From an uncultured Gemmiger sp. (GTDB lineage: Bacteria; Bacillota; Clostridia; Oscillospirales; Ruminococcaceae), in the NCBI GenBank assembly GCA_934502625.1, contig CAKSUQ010000012.1, forward strand, positions 10,415-74,414: a stretch of DNA of 64,000 nt, read 5' to 3'. Shown here piece after piece: positions 15,419 to 24,521 of this stretch (positions are counted from its first letter, which is position 1; each line of letters begins with the position of its first letter). The position numbers and the translations under genes were made by a program. The notes under the pieces were generated by a model that did no database searches, had not been told where the DNA came from, and was given only the letters and a program-made list of their open reading frames with translations.

Positions 15419-16813
15419 TCACTTCCACGCCCGCGCCAGTGCCTGTGCCACGGCTTCGACGTCCTCCTCCCGCAGGGCGGAATAGCCCGCCACGACGGTA
15501 TCTGCGCGGCAAAGCTCCGGCCTTGCCAGATAATACTCGCTCAAGCCGCGCAACCGCACACCCTGCTTTGCGGCGGTCTCCACCATCGCGCGCTCGCCGC
15601 CCGCGCCGGGCAGCGTCAGCAAAAAGTGCAGGCCGCTGTGTACGCCGTCCAGCTCGACACCGGGCAGTGCCGCCCGCAGCGCCGCCGCGAAGGCCTCCAT
15701 CCGGCGCTTGTAGGCAAGGCGCATCCGTGCCAGATGCCGCGTGAAATACCCGCCCGCCATGAACTCGCAGAGGGTCTGCTGCTCGAACCGGCTGACCGTG
15801 TTCGCATAGGTGGCAAAATCCCGCCGGTAGCGCGCCAGCAGGCTTTGCGGCAACACCATGCAGGCAATGCGGATGCCGGGCGCGAGGCTTTTGGAAAAGG
15901 TCGTCAGGTAGACGACCGTGCCGTCGGGGCCGGCCATGCCCTGCAGACTGGGCAAAGGCCGCGTGTCGAAGCGGAACTCCGAGTCGTAGTCGTCCTCCAG
16001 AATGTACCGTCCCGGCTGCGCCGCCGCCCACGCCAACAGCTGTGCGCGGCGGGGCGCGGGCATCGTGACGCCGGTCGGGAAATGGTGGCTCGGCGTCAGA
16101 TAGCAGAGGTTCGCACCACTTTTTTCCAGCGCGTCGGCGGGCAGACCCTCGCGGTCGATGTCGACCAGCGTACAGGGGATACCGCTGTTCTGCAAGACCG
16201 TCCGCGTGCGGGAGTAGCCGGGGTTCTCGATGGCGGCCATGCTGTCGCTGAACAGGTGCGCAAGGCACCCCAGCAGGTACTCGATGCCCGCGCCGACGAT
16301 GATCTGCTCCGGCGTACACTCGACCCCGCGATATACCGACAGATATTCCGCAATCTGTGCGCGCAGCGGCGCGTCGCCCTGCATCTCGCCGCGCTGTAAT
16401 AACTCCGGCCGCTGATAGAGCAGTTCCTTCTGGATGCGCCCCCAGCTGCGCGCCGGGAACAGCGCCGTGTCGACGCTGCCGGTGGACAGATCGTACAGCG
16501 GCGGGCACTCAGCGGGCGGCGGCGCGGCGGGTGCCGGCGCGGCAGCCGCGCGGCGCGGGCGGCTGTGCAGCATGCCGTAGGTTTTCTGCACGTAAAAGCC
16601 GCTGCGGGGGCGCGGCTCGGCCAAGCCTTCGGCGGCTAACATCTGGTAGGCGGCGTCCACCGTGTTGACGCTGACGCCCTGCTGCGCGGCCATCGTGCGG
16701 CGGCCGGGCAGCGGCGTGCCGGGGGCGCGCTGGCCGGTGCGGATCTCGTCGGCAAGGGCGGCGTACAATTGCTCGTACAGCGGCGTTTTCAGGCTGGGGT
16801 TCAGTTCGATCAT
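15419..16813 (-). CDS. MocR/PdxR-type transcriptional regulator with aminotransferase-like domain
   Basis: 464-residue GntR-family regulator. The N-terminal winged helix (about 1-75) has PLYEQLYAALADEIRTGQ and GVSVNTVDAAYQMLAAEGL. A proline/alanine linker (about 85-105) joins it to a class I aminotransferase-fold domain with VGAGIEYLL, ILEDDYDSEFRF and TTFSKSLAPGIRIACM, where the PLP lysine is the K of FSKSL. Such proteins sense pyridoxal phosphate or related amines. ATG 16813 follows GGGAGG. It is divergent from an ECF S component, so it probably controls vitamin B6 uptake; that target is inference. Confidence 0.87.
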   Translation of the reverse strand: MIELNPSLKTPLYEQLYAALADEIRTGQRAPGTPLPGRRTMAAQQGVSVNTVDAAYQMLAAEGLAEPRPRSGFYVQKTYGMLHSRPRRAAAAPAPAAPPPAECPPLYDLSTGSVDTALFPARSWGRIQKELLYQRPELLQRGEMQGDAPLRAQIAEYLSVYRGVECTPEQIIVGAGIEYLLGCLAHLFSDSMAAIENPGYSRTRTVLQNSGIPCTLVDIDREGLPADALEKSGANLCYLTPSHHFPTGVTMPAPRRAQLLAWAAAQPGRYILEDDYDSEFRFDTRPLPSLQGMAGPDGTVVYLTTFSKSLAPGIRIACMVLPQSLLARYRRDFATYANTVSRFEQQTLCEFMAGGYFTRHLARMRLAYKRRMEAFAAALRAALPGVELDGVHSGLHFLLTLPGAGGERAMVETAAKQGVRLRGLSEYYLARPELCRADTVVAGYSALREEDVEAVAQALARAWK

Positions 16814-16851
16814 CGGTGGCCTCCCATCTGGCACCATAAAAAAATCAAAAA

Positions 16852-16886
16852 CTGGGCATTTATTCAAGGCCAGAAATCAGTATAAT
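16852..16886 (+). promoter_or_regulatory. Promoter and possible operator between the MocR regulator and the ECF gene
   Basis: TATAAT at 16881-16886 has no good -35 at 17 nt, as expected for an activated promoter. CTGGGC (16852-16857) and GGCCAG (16868-16873) form an imperfect inverted pair just upstream, a candidate regulator site. Confidence 0.4.
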
Positions 16887-16936
16887 AAAAACATACCTTT
16901 CCGGAGGGAAAAAGTCAATAGAGGAGCATGAAAACT

Positions 16937-17590
16937 ATGTCTACCGCAACGATGTGGCTGCTGCTGTTTGTAGTAGTGGCGCTGGCACTGCTGATCGCAG
17001 CGCTTACCAAAACGAAATTCACCGTGCAGAAAATCAGTATCATCGGCATCATGGCCGCCCTGAGCTTTGTCGCCTACGAGTTCTTCCGCATCCCGAACGT
17101 CTTCGGCACGGGGTCGAGCTTCCACCTAGGCAACACCTTCACGGCGTTGACCGCCATGCTGCTGGACGGCGTGTCCGGCGGTCTGGCCGGTGCGATCGGT
17201 CTGGCACTGGCCGACATTGTAGCCGGTGATCCGGGCTATGCCATCACGAGCTTTATCTTAAAGTTCATCATCGGTCTGGTCTGCGGCGCTGTCGCGCACA
17301 AGGTCATCCACCTCAAAACCTTCCCCACTGACAACAAGGTCAAGTACGTCGCCGCCGTCACGGCGTCTGCGTTCAGCGGCCTGCTGGTGAACGTCTTCAC
17401 TGACCCGTTCATCGGCTACTTCCGCAACCTGTACATTTTCGGCCAGCCTGCGGAGTTCGTCTCGGTCGTGACGAAGATCACCAGCGGCGTGACGCTTGTC
17501 AACTCGCTGCTGTCCACCGTCTGCGCGGTCATCCTGTACATCGCCCTGCGCCCCGCGCTGGAAAAGGCACACCTGCTGCCGAAGGAATAA
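16937..17590 (+). CDS. ECF transporter S component (possibly vitamin B6 precursor)
   Basis: 217-residue membrane protein with a first helix at about residues 5-25 and five further hydrophobic segments. SIIGIMAALSFVAYEFFRIP and SFHLGNTFTALTAMLLDGVSGGLAGAIGLALAD follow the pattern of energy-coupling-factor substrate-binding subunits. It would need the shared EcfA/EcfT module, which is not in this window. I chose ATG 16937 over 16928 because GAGGAG then lies 10 nt upstream instead of 1. Divergence from a PdxR-type regulator suggests pyridoxine/pyridoxal as substrate; this is inference only. Confidence 0.78.
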   Translation: MSTATMWLLLFVVVALALLIAALTKTKFTVQKISIIGIMAALSFVAYEFFRIPNVFGTGSSFHLGNTFTALTAMLLDGVSGGLAGAIGLALADIVAGDPGYAITSFILKFIIGLVCGAVAHKVIHLKTFPTDNKVKYVAAVTASAFSGLLVNVFTDPFIGYFRNLYIFGQPAEFVSVVTKITSGVTLVNSLLSTVCAVILYIALRPALEKAHLLPKE

Positions 17591-17603
17591 GACGTTCCTT
17601 CTA

Positions 17604-17790
17604 AAGCCTTCCCCTGAGGGACAGACTCCCCCGATACGGGGGAGGTGGCGCTTCAGCGCCAGAAGGGGAGCAGGTGGCCGCAGGCCGGATGAGGGGCGAA
17701 CTTCCCGCAGCAACCCGGCAACGGGCAATAACAAAAACACCGCCCCTCATCAGTCACCTTCGGTGACAGCTTCCCCCGCAGGGGAAGCCT
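17604..17790. repeat. A-type palindromic repeat, copy 3 (expanded form)
   Basis: Contains the usual GGGGAAG/CTTCCCC ends and GATGAGGGGCG, but the left arm carries an extra ACTCCCCCGATACGGGGGAGGT hairpin and a duplicated segment. The extra hairpin type recurs at 63741. Confidence 0.8.
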
Positions 17791-17818
17791 TACATTACGC
17801 CATCCTCATTTCTGTTTA

Positions 17819-17840
17819 CCCCCGCTTCGGCGGGGGTTTT
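17819..17840 (+). terminator. Terminator after ECF gene/repeat A3
   Basis: CCCCCGC-ttcg-GCGGGGG with TTTT. Confidence 0.75.
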
Positions 17841-17964
17841 GTGTTATGGGGGCGGTTTTGCGGGAAATTATGTAAATATTGCAAAAAGACTGGTACTTGC
17901 CTCGGAAATGTAGTAAAATAAGACTATATGCTTTATTACTACGCTTTTTGCGAAAGGATATTCC

Positions 17965-19281
17965 ATGGCAGGCAAAACCAGAACCAAGAAAAAAGCGCTG
18001 GATATGCGCAGCAAAATGTACTTAGTGCTGGCGCTGTGCAGCGTGATGCTGCTGGTCAGCATCGGCATCTCACTGGCCTTGACCGGCGGACTGCGCTTCG
18101 GCACGGACCCCCAGAGCGCCGACGTCACTGTGGACAGCGAACCGCTGGTGACCGAAAGCGGCTATGACAAGGAGCAGAACACCATCGACACACAGGCGTA
18201 CAACACGACCATTCTGGAAACGTCGGACGACGCGGGCGAGAGCTATGTTGACGAAACGCTTTTCCTCGGCGACAGCAATACGGCGCGCATGTACCGCATG
18301 TTCGATTATTGCAGCTATGACAACGCCATCGGCTCGGTGGGCATGACGGCGAAATCGCTGGCGACCTTTGCCTGCGTGCAGCTTAGCTCGGCGTCGAGCT
18401 ATGTCACGATGCCGCAGGCCGTGGCACTGCTGCAGCCCAAGCGGGTCATCCTGACCTTCGGCACGAACGATCTGAACCCCAGCTACAAGACTGCCGATTT
18501 CATCAAAAACTACCAGACCGGCATTGAGGCAGTCGTCACCGCCTACCCCAGCGTGGATATTATCGTCAACTCGATCCCGCCGATCGGCCAGCAGCATTCC
18601 AACCAGAGCCTTACCCAGACACAGGTGGACGAATTCAACAAGGCTCTCGTGGAGATGTGCAAGGAAAAGGGCTGGAAGTTTCTGAACAGCGCCGAGGCCC
18701 TCAAGGACAGCACCACCGGCTACGCCAAGAGCGGCTATGTAGAGACGAGCGACGGCATCCACCTGACCCGCACGGCGATGGACGCGCTGTTTACTTACGT
18801 GCGCACCCACAGCTACATCACCGAGGACGACCGTCCCGCCCTGACGACCGCCCCACGCCACACCGGCGACAAGGACGCCGTCGTCTACACGGTGCCGGTC
18901 GTCACCTCGACAGCCGCCAAAGACACCCCCACCGTTACCGAAGCGCCGGACTCTGAATCCGAGAGCGAAAGCACTGACGGTGAAAACTACAACAATGCCG
19001 ACAGCTGGCAGAACAACACCTCCGGTGAGGAGACCACGACGCCCACGCCGGAGATCACCCAGCCCCCTGTCGAGGTGACGCCTACCCTTGCACCGGAAGT
19101 TACCGCGCCGCCGGTGGAGGAGACGCCGACTCCCACCCCGGAGGCCACAGCAGTCCCCGAAGTCACCGCTGAGCCTGCGCCCACTGTGACCGAAGCGCCC
19201 GCCGCCGACACCTCGGCCGGCCAGACTGCTGCTGAGCAGACCGTCGCAGATGTCCCCACTGACACGGCGGTCACCGAATAA
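17965..19281 (+). CDS. Membrane-anchored SGNH/GDSL-type hydrolase with Thr/Pro/Glu-rich tail
   Basis: 438-residue extracytoplasmic protein. A basic N-terminus and one helix (about 18-40) act as signal anchor. The SGNH domain (about 90-285) shows LFLGDSNTARMY (block I serine), RVILTFGTNDLNP (block III), and SDGIHLTRTAMDAL (catalytic Asp-His). Residues after about 300 are low-complexity, rich in T, P, E and V, with repeats of the TPTPE and APEVTAPPVEE kind, probably a wall-spanning stalk. Relatives deacetylate or de-esterify surface glycans; the substrate is not readable here. GCGAAAGGA precedes ATG 17965. Bounded by terminators, so probably monocistronic. Confidence 0.8.
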   Translation: MAGKTRTKKKALDMRSKMYLVLALCSVMLLVSIGISLALTGGLRFGTDPQSADVTVDSEPLVTESGYDKEQNTIDTQAYNTTILETSDDAGESYVDETLFLGDSNTARMYRMFDYCSYDNAIGSVGMTAKSLATFACVQLSSASSYVTMPQAVALLQPKRVILTFGTNDLNPSYKTADFIKNYQTGIEAVVTAYPSVDIIVNSIPPIGQQHSNQSLTQTQVDEFNKALVEMCKEKGWKFLNSAEALKDSTTGYAKSGYVETSDGIHLTRTAMDALFTYVRTHSYITEDDRPALTTAPRHTGDKDAVVYTVPVVTSTAAKDTPTVTEAPDSESESESTDGENYNNADSWQNNTSGEETTTPTPEITQPPVEVTPTLAPEVTAPPVEETPTPTPEATAVPEVTAEPAPTVTEAPAADTSAGQTAAEQTVADVPTDTAVTE

Positions 19282-19293
19282 ACGTACATACAG

Positions 19294-19334
19294 ACACCCC
19301 CGCACAGCGTTCGCGCCGTGCGGGGGTGTTTTTG
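19294..19334 (+). terminator. Terminator of the SGNH hydrolase gene
   Basis: ACACCCCCGCAC (19294-19305) pairs with GTGCGGGGGTGT (19318-19329), followed by TTTTT. Confidence 0.88.
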
Positions 19335-19341
19335 TCTGTGT

Positions 19342-19881
19342 TTACTTTTTCTTGCCGAGAAGTTGGGTGCGGATGTAGCGGAAGCAGGCGTCCTCGCCCT
19401 CGTCGCGCAAAATCAGCAGGCAGGCTTCCAACTCGCGCCGGGTCTCCGGGTGCAGGATGTAGTGATCGCGGCTGCGGTCGTAGTACTCCCACGCGGCGGC
19501 GTCGGTGTACCGGTCGCCCTTGTAGTTTTTGCTGGCGGCGATGCGGTCGCAGACCATCTCGGCCACATATTTTGCGGGCATCCGCATCCCGGCCATGGCG
19601 TGATCGCCGTCGGGCGCGTAGTCGATCCAGTATTCCAAGTGGTGCTTGTTGCGCCCCTTGTGGTGCAGCCAAGCCGCGCTGTAGCCCTCGGCCTGACGCT
19701 GGGCATTGTTGGGGCTGCACGTCCCCTGCCAGTACTTCGCCCCCGCCCAGAACTCCACCGGCGAGAGCTTGCTCAGATCATGGGTCAGCCCCTGCCAGTA
19801 CAGCCCGCAGCGAAAGCAGTTTTTCATCACGAGCATTTTATGGTGGTGGATGGTCTTGTAATGTTTAATGGGATGCCACAA
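19342..19881 (-). CDS. DUF5662 family protein
   Basis: 179-residue soluble protein of unknown function. Conserved-looking parts are the KHYKTIHHHKMLVMKN start, GLYWQGLTHDLSKLSPVEF, AAWLHHKGRNKHHLEYW and DGDHAMAGMRMPAKYVAEMVCDRIAASK, rich in histidine and aspartate in the manner of an HD-like metal-binding fold. I place the start at TTG 19881 because AAAGGGG lies 8 nt upstream and the conserved N-terminus begins right after it. That ribosome site overlaps the TAA of the preceding gene, so the two are coupled. Confidence 0.7.
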   Translation of the reverse strand: MWHPIKHYKTIHHHKMLVMKNCFRCGLYWQGLTHDLSKLSPVEFWAGAKYWQGTCSPNNAQRQAEGYSAAWLHHKGRNKHHLEYWIDYAPDGDHAMAGMRMPAKYVAEMVCDRIAASKNYKGDRYTDAAAWEYYDRSRDHYILHPETRRELEACLLILRDEGEDACFRYIRTQLLGKKK

Positions 19882-19894
19882 ATTGAATACCCCT

Positions 19895-21517
19895 TTATCT
19901 GTTCCACTTGTCGCACAGTGCTGCGATCTGGTCGGCGAATTTTGCAAGGTCTTTGTTCGCGCCGCCCTGATTGCTCTGGATGACGGCCATCAGCCGCTGT
20001 CCCATGTTGACAAGGCGGTCGTAGGTGGCGCTGCTGCGCACGGCGGCCGGCTGCGCGGTGCGGACGATCTTGCGGGTGTTGCCCACCTCGGCGCAGGCCA
20101 CACGGCCTTCGGCCGCGATCCAGACCGAGCCGTTGTAGGGCGCGTCGGCCTCGTAGCCCTCGGCCTTCAGCCGCTCGGCCCAATGCTCGGCCACGGCGTC
20201 CTCGCCATGGTTGACGAATACGAACTTCGGCTTCTCGTCAAAGGCGTGCAGCCACGCAGCCAGCCCGTCCTGATCGGCGTGGCCGGACAAGCCGCCCAGC
20301 TTCGCGATGCGCGCCTTGACCTGCACCGGCTCGCCGAACAGCTTGACCTCCTTCGCGCCGTTCACCAGCGCATTGCCCAGCGTGCCGGGGCTTTGGTAGC
20401 CAACGAACAGCACCGTACACTCCGGCCGCCAAAGGTTGTATTTCAGGTGGTGGCGGATGCGCCCGGCATCGCACATGCCGGCGGCCGAGATGATGACCTT
20501 CGGCGTCGGGTCGACGTTGATGGCCATCGAGTCCTCTTTCGTCTCGCTGATGTGCAGGCCGGGGAACTGCAGCGGGTTTTGACCGCTCTGCACCAAGGTC
20601 AGCGCCTCGTCGTCATAGCACTCGGCGAAATTCTCGCGGAAGATCGTTGTCGACTTGCTCGCCAAGGGGCTATCCACAAAGACCGGGAAATTCTCGTGTC
20701 CCTTGACCCGTTTTTCCGCCTTGATCTGGCGGAAGAAGTACAGCAGCTCCTGTGTGCGCCCCACGGCAAAGCTGGGGATGACAACGTTGCCGCCCTTGTC
20801 AAAGGTCGACTGCAGCACAGCGGTCAGCTCGCCCAGATAGTCTGGCTTGGGGCCGTGGCTGCGGTCGCCGTAGGTGGACTCCATGACGAGGTAGTCGGCG
20901 TGGCCGGGGTTGGCCGGATCCTTGATGAGCGGCTGGTGCAGGTTGCCGATGTCGCCGGAGAATACGATGATCTCCGGCGCGCGCCCCGGCTCGGTGACGC
21001 GCAGCGAGATCGACGCGCTGCCCAGCAGGTGCCCCACGTCGGTGAACCGCATCTCGACGCGCCCCTGCTCGCCGTCAAACAGCGTCTGCCACGCCTCATA
21101 CGGGCAGGGCACGAACTGCTTCATGACGTTCTGCGCATCCTCGACCGTGTAGTCCGGCTCGATCATCGCCGCGCCGCTGCGCATGGCCTTGCGGTTTTTC
21201 CACTCGGCCTCTTGCTCCTGAATGTGGGCAGAGTCCTCCAGCATGATGGCGCAGAGGTCGCGGGTGGCGTCGGTGGTGTAGATGAGGCCGCGGTAGCCGT
21301 TTTTGTACAGGTACGGGATGCGGCCGGAGTGGTCGATGTGGGCGTGGGTCAGCAACAGCGCCTCATAGGTGCCGGGGGCGCAGGGCAGGTCTGCGTTTTC
21401 GTATACGTCGCGCCCCTGCTCCATGCCGCAGTCGATCAGGAAGCGATGACCTGCGGCCTCCACTTGGGTGCAGCTGCCGGTCACTTCGCGGTCAGCCCCT
21501 AAAAATGTCAGTTTCAT
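19895..21517 (-). CDS. Beta-CASP metallo-beta-lactamase-fold RNase/hydrolase
   Basis: 540-residue enzyme of the CPSF/beta-CASP group. The metallo domain has the LLTHAHIDHSGRIPYL zinc motif and FTDVGHLLGSASISL. The beta-CASP domain spans about 240-390 (VVIPSFAVGRTQELLYFFRQI; KVIISAAGMCDAGRIRHHL), then the RMMBL-type LGGLSGHADQDGL and FVNHGEDAVAEHWAERL. About 70 C-terminal residues are an extra extension. Members process or degrade RNA as endo/exonucleases; no partner is readable. ATG 21517 follows GGGGAGGCG. Confidence 0.85.
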   Translation of the reverse strand: MKLTFLGADREVTGSCTQVEAAGHRFLIDCGMEQGRDVYENADLPCAPGTYEALLLTHAHIDHSGRIPYLYKNGYRGLIYTTDATRDLCAIMLEDSAHIQEQEAEWKNRKAMRSGAAMIEPDYTVEDAQNVMKQFVPCPYEAWQTLFDGEQGRVEMRFTDVGHLLGSASISLRVTEPGRAPEIIVFSGDIGNLHQPLIKDPANPGHADYLVMESTYGDRSHGPKPDYLGELTAVLQSTFDKGGNVVIPSFAVGRTQELLYFFRQIKAEKRVKGHENFPVFVDSPLASKSTTIFRENFAECYDDEALTLVQSGQNPLQFPGLHISETKEDSMAINVDPTPKVIISAAGMCDAGRIRHHLKYNLWRPECTVLFVGYQSPGTLGNALVNGAKEVKLFGEPVQVKARIAKLGGLSGHADQDGLAAWLHAFDEKPKFVFVNHGEDAVAEHWAERLKAEGYEADAPYNGSVWIAAEGRVACAEVGNTRKIVRTAQPAAVRSSATYDRLVNMGQRLMAVIQSNQGGANKDLAKFADQIAALCDKWNR

Positions 21518-21540
21518 GGAATACGCCTCCCCTTGGCTTT

Positions 21541-24354
21541 TTACCCCTTTCGCCCGACACCGCGCTGGGGGGCTTCGGGCATGGTGAGGGGATCATTGAA
21601 ATTGTTTGTCAGGTCGTTGATGTTCATCCGCACCGCCCAGAACACATCGCCGTAATCCCGCAGCAAGGTGTACTCTGTGCCCAGAGCCGCCAGCGTGATG
21701 CTGTCAGTCACCACATAGGCTGTGTCGCCCTCCGGCGCGTACTCGGTCAGGCTGTTTGCGTAGACGCGGCTTACCGCGCCGCTCTCGGCCAGCGCCTTGG
21801 CGGCATCGGCGCTCATGCTGACAAGCTGGATGCGCGCCGTGGCGGGCAGGGCGTTCAGCAGATCGCCGCGGGTGATGTCGCCGTAGGCAAGCTCGGTCAC
21901 GCCGCCCGCAAAGGCCTCGGCCTCCGCGCCCTCCGGCAGGCCGCTGGCCGTGTCGTTCGCGACGATCTCGGCGTAAAGCGCGGCCACATAGTTGCCAAAG
22001 CTGATCGTGCGGTCGGCGTCGGGGTTCTCGGCGTAGGTAAACAGCGGCGTGTAGAAGATGCTCTGGTCGTCGGCGTCCAGCTCGGCGATGCGGTCGGACG
22101 CGTAGGCGTAGGCGTCCGCGCCCGCCTGCTTTGTCTCATCGGCGCTCTCGGTCGGGGCGGCGGTGTCGACGCCCTCGGCGGCAGCGGTATTCTTCTCCGG
22201 GTCGGCAGCGTCTGCGGCGTCGCTCTGCGCCGTGTCCGTGTCGGACGTCGTGCGCAGGTTTTCCCAGACGGCGCGGCCATTCTGCAGCATGTCGGCGTTG
22301 ACCGTGGGCTGCACCTCCACTGCGGCGGTCTCCGCACCCGGCTCGTAGACGAGGTTCAGCTGAGCGATGCCGTTCAGGCCAAGCCCGGCCGCCAGCACAC
22401 TGGCGTTATCGCTCTCGGTGGCCGTCGCGTCGATGACCGCCGTCACGCCGCTGTTCAGCAGCACCTTCTGCCAATCGCTGTCCGCCGGGGCGGTGGCCGC
22501 GATGGCGATGATGGTGTCGCAGTCCTGTTCTTTCAGCGCCTTGATCTGCTCCTTCGCGCTGGTCTTCCAGTCCTTCGCGGTGACAAACTCGCCGAAGGCC
22601 GACGCCGTCGTACCGGCCTGCGCCGGGTCGTTCACGACGAAGAATCCGATGCGGTGTCCCGCGCGCGCAACGAAAGTGTACTGGCCGTCGGTGACGCGGT
22701 TGCGGTTCCAGCTGGTCGAGCGGTAGAGGATGGGCACCCCTTCGGTGTCCAGCAGGTTCGATGCCAGCGACGAGCCGCTGGCCATGTTGGCGTCGCTGAC
22801 AAGGCGGGTCGTGCCGTAGGCGAGGTCGTTCAGCGCAATCGCCTGCATGTCGTACCCCGCTGCCGAGAAACCGGACATCATGTCCATGCCGCCGGTCAGG
22901 CTGGCGCTGGCGGTGCCGTGCAAGCTGTTGCCCGCGTCCAGCAGGATAGAATCCGGGGTCGAGGCCTTCAGCGCCGCCGCATCCGCCAGCAGCGTGCGGT
23001 CGCCCGCCAGCCCCGCCGTGACGTAGACCGGCACAGTGATCGTACCGACCCGCACGCGGCAGGAGACCGTCTCGGTGCCGTCCGCTAACGTGCCGGTGAT
23101 CGTACACTCGCCGCTGTCGGCGCGGGCGCGCACGACGCCGGATTTATCCACCGTCGCAACACTCTCGTCGCTGGACGTCCAGAACACCCGGCGGCCGTGG
23201 TCGGCCTCGGTGGGCTCGCTCGTCGTCAGCATGGCGCGCGCGCCCTTGGCGTCCAGCTGCAGCTCCATCGTGCGGGTATCGTTGACGTAGACCGGCGTGT
23301 AGGCCTTGCCGGTGCGGTTGTTCGCGTCCTCGATCGTGAAGGGGCGCATGACGAAATCGATGTCCACCGTGTCGCTCTGCACGCCGTAGTCCGCGCCGGG
23401 GGCGCTGTAAGTACACTGCCACATGTTGTATTTCCCGGTGTAGTCAAGGCTGTCACCGAAGCGGGCGATCCAGAGGTTGCTGCCGTCCCAGTTGTCAAAG
23501 ATCGAATCGTTGAAGCGCGCCCGCACCCAGTTCAGCGAGGCGTAGATGCCCTCCTCGCCGGTGTAGCCGTACTCACTCAGGCGGCCGAAGAAGGCGCGGA
23601 TGATGGCGTACATCTCCGACGGCAGCACGCCGCTGATGGATTTATCCTCCAAGTCGTAGTACACGGGGTAGGACAGCTTGTAGGGGTTGGCGGTGTAGTC
23701 GTCCAGCCCCTCCTGCTCCGGCGCGCGCAGCCCCAGCAGCCGCGCCACGTGGTCGGCCTCGCTGCAGGCTTCCTCCTCGGTCGTCGCGTAGGAGTAGAGA
23801 TAGGTGCCGAAGGGGATACCCAGACGGGTACACTCGTCGGCGTTGCGCCGCCACTGCGGGTCGTCCTGCGCCCAGCCTTCCTCCGCGCCGTCCCACTCGC
23901 CGCCGAAGCCACAGCGGATGATGGCGAAGTCTATGCCGGCGTTTTTGGCCGTCTCCCAATCGACCTCGCCCTGAAATTTCGACACGTCGATGCCCTTCAG
24001 CACCGCGCCGGGGATGGCCTCGCCGCTGGAGTTGAAGTAGTAGCCCAGCTCGTTTTTCTGCCAGGCAGCGGCAGGCGTACCAAAGTCCGCCGTCGCGGGG
24101 GTCTCCTCCTCGGCGGTGCAGCGCACCAGCACGACCGCAAAGATAATGACCGCCGCAAGGCAGAGCAAACACGACCCCAGCACGGTGCGGTTGTACCGCT
24201 GACGTTTGCTGAGGGGCTTGCGCTTTTTGGGCGGCTTGGCAGCGGGGCGCCGGGGCGCAGCGGGCTGTTCCTTTGCGGCGGGCTGCCCGGCCTGCGGCTG
24301 CGCCGGGGTGGGCGCGGCGGCGGGGGTGCGGCGGATCTTGCGTTCTTCTGGCAC
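21541..24354 (-). CDS. Membrane-anchored GH25 muramidase fused to Big2-like and degenerate 5'-nucleotidase domains
   Basis: 937-residue surface protein. Order: Pro/Ala/Lys-rich cytoplasmic tail (1-55), one helix (about 57-80), GH25 lysozyme domain (about 120-340, with KGIDVSKFQGEVDW and YYDLED carrying the catalytic acids), Big2-like domain (about 360-435, WTSSDESVATVDKSGVV), then a 5'-nucleotidase-like half from about 440. In the last part LLDAGD becomes LLDAGN and the metal motif GNHEFDYG becomes ALNDLAYG, so catalysis is unlikely; an acidic Ala/Asp insert lies near 725-770. Start: GTG 24354 with GAGG 9 nt upstream; GTG 24369 is the alternative. Expected to cleave peptidoglycan at the cell surface. 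Confidence 0.85.
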   Translation of the reverse strand: MPEERKIRRTPAAAPTPAQPQAGQPAAKEQPAAPRRPAAKPPKKRKPLSKRQRYNRTVLGSCLLCLAAVIIFAVVLVRCTAEEETPATADFGTPAAAWQKNELGYYFNSSGEAIPGAVLKGIDVSKFQGEVDWETAKNAGIDFAIIRCGFGGEWDGAEEGWAQDDPQWRRNADECTRLGIPFGTYLYSYATTEEEACSEADHVARLLGLRAPEQEGLDDYTANPYKLSYPVYYDLEDKSISGVLPSEMYAIIRAFFGRLSEYGYTGEEGIYASLNWVRARFNDSIFDNWDGSNLWIARFGDSLDYTGKYNMWQCTYSAPGADYGVQSDTVDIDFVMRPFTIEDANNRTGKAYTPVYVNDTRTMELQLDAKGARAMLTTSEPTEADHGRRVFWTSSDESVATVDKSGVVRARADSGECTITGTLADGTETVSCRVRVGTITVPVYVTAGLAGDRTLLADAAALKASTPDSILLDAGNSLHGTASASLTGGMDMMSGFSAAGYDMQAIALNDLAYGTTRLVSDANMASGSSLASNLLDTEGVPILYRSTSWNRNRVTDGQYTFVARAGHRIGFFVVNDPAQAGTTASAFGEFVTAKDWKTSAKEQIKALKEQDCDTIIAIAATAPADSDWQKVLLNSGVTAVIDATATESDNASVLAAGLGLNGIAQLNLVYEPGAETAAVEVQPTVNADMLQNGRAVWENLRTTSDTDTAQSDAADAADPEKNTAAAEGVDTAAPTESADETKQAGADAYAYASDRIAELDADDQSIFYTPLFTYAENPDADRTISFGNYVAALYAEIVANDTASGLPEGAEAEAFAGGVTELAYGDITRGDLLNALPATARIQLVSMSADAAKALAESGAVSRVYANSLTEYAPEGDTAYVVTDSITLAALGTEYTLLRDYGDVFWAVRMNINDLTNNFNDPLTMPEAPQRGVGRKG

Positions 24355-24465
24355 GGCTGATGACCTCACTTAGGGTAAAATATATGCGGGGATTAGATAC
24401 CTATAGTGTAACATTTTGTCGAAGAAATTACAATCCGGCGCAGGGCATCTTCCCGTAATTTTACA

Positions 24466-24494
24466 CAAAAAATCCCCGCCGGTCAGGCGGGGAT
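24466..24494 (-). terminator. Terminator of the GtrB/GtrII operon
   Basis: ATCCCCGCC-tgacc-GGCGGGGAT on the minus strand with six T. Confidence 0.88.
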
Positions 24495-24521
24495 GTGGTC
24501 AGAAGTGATTCTTTTGTCGCG

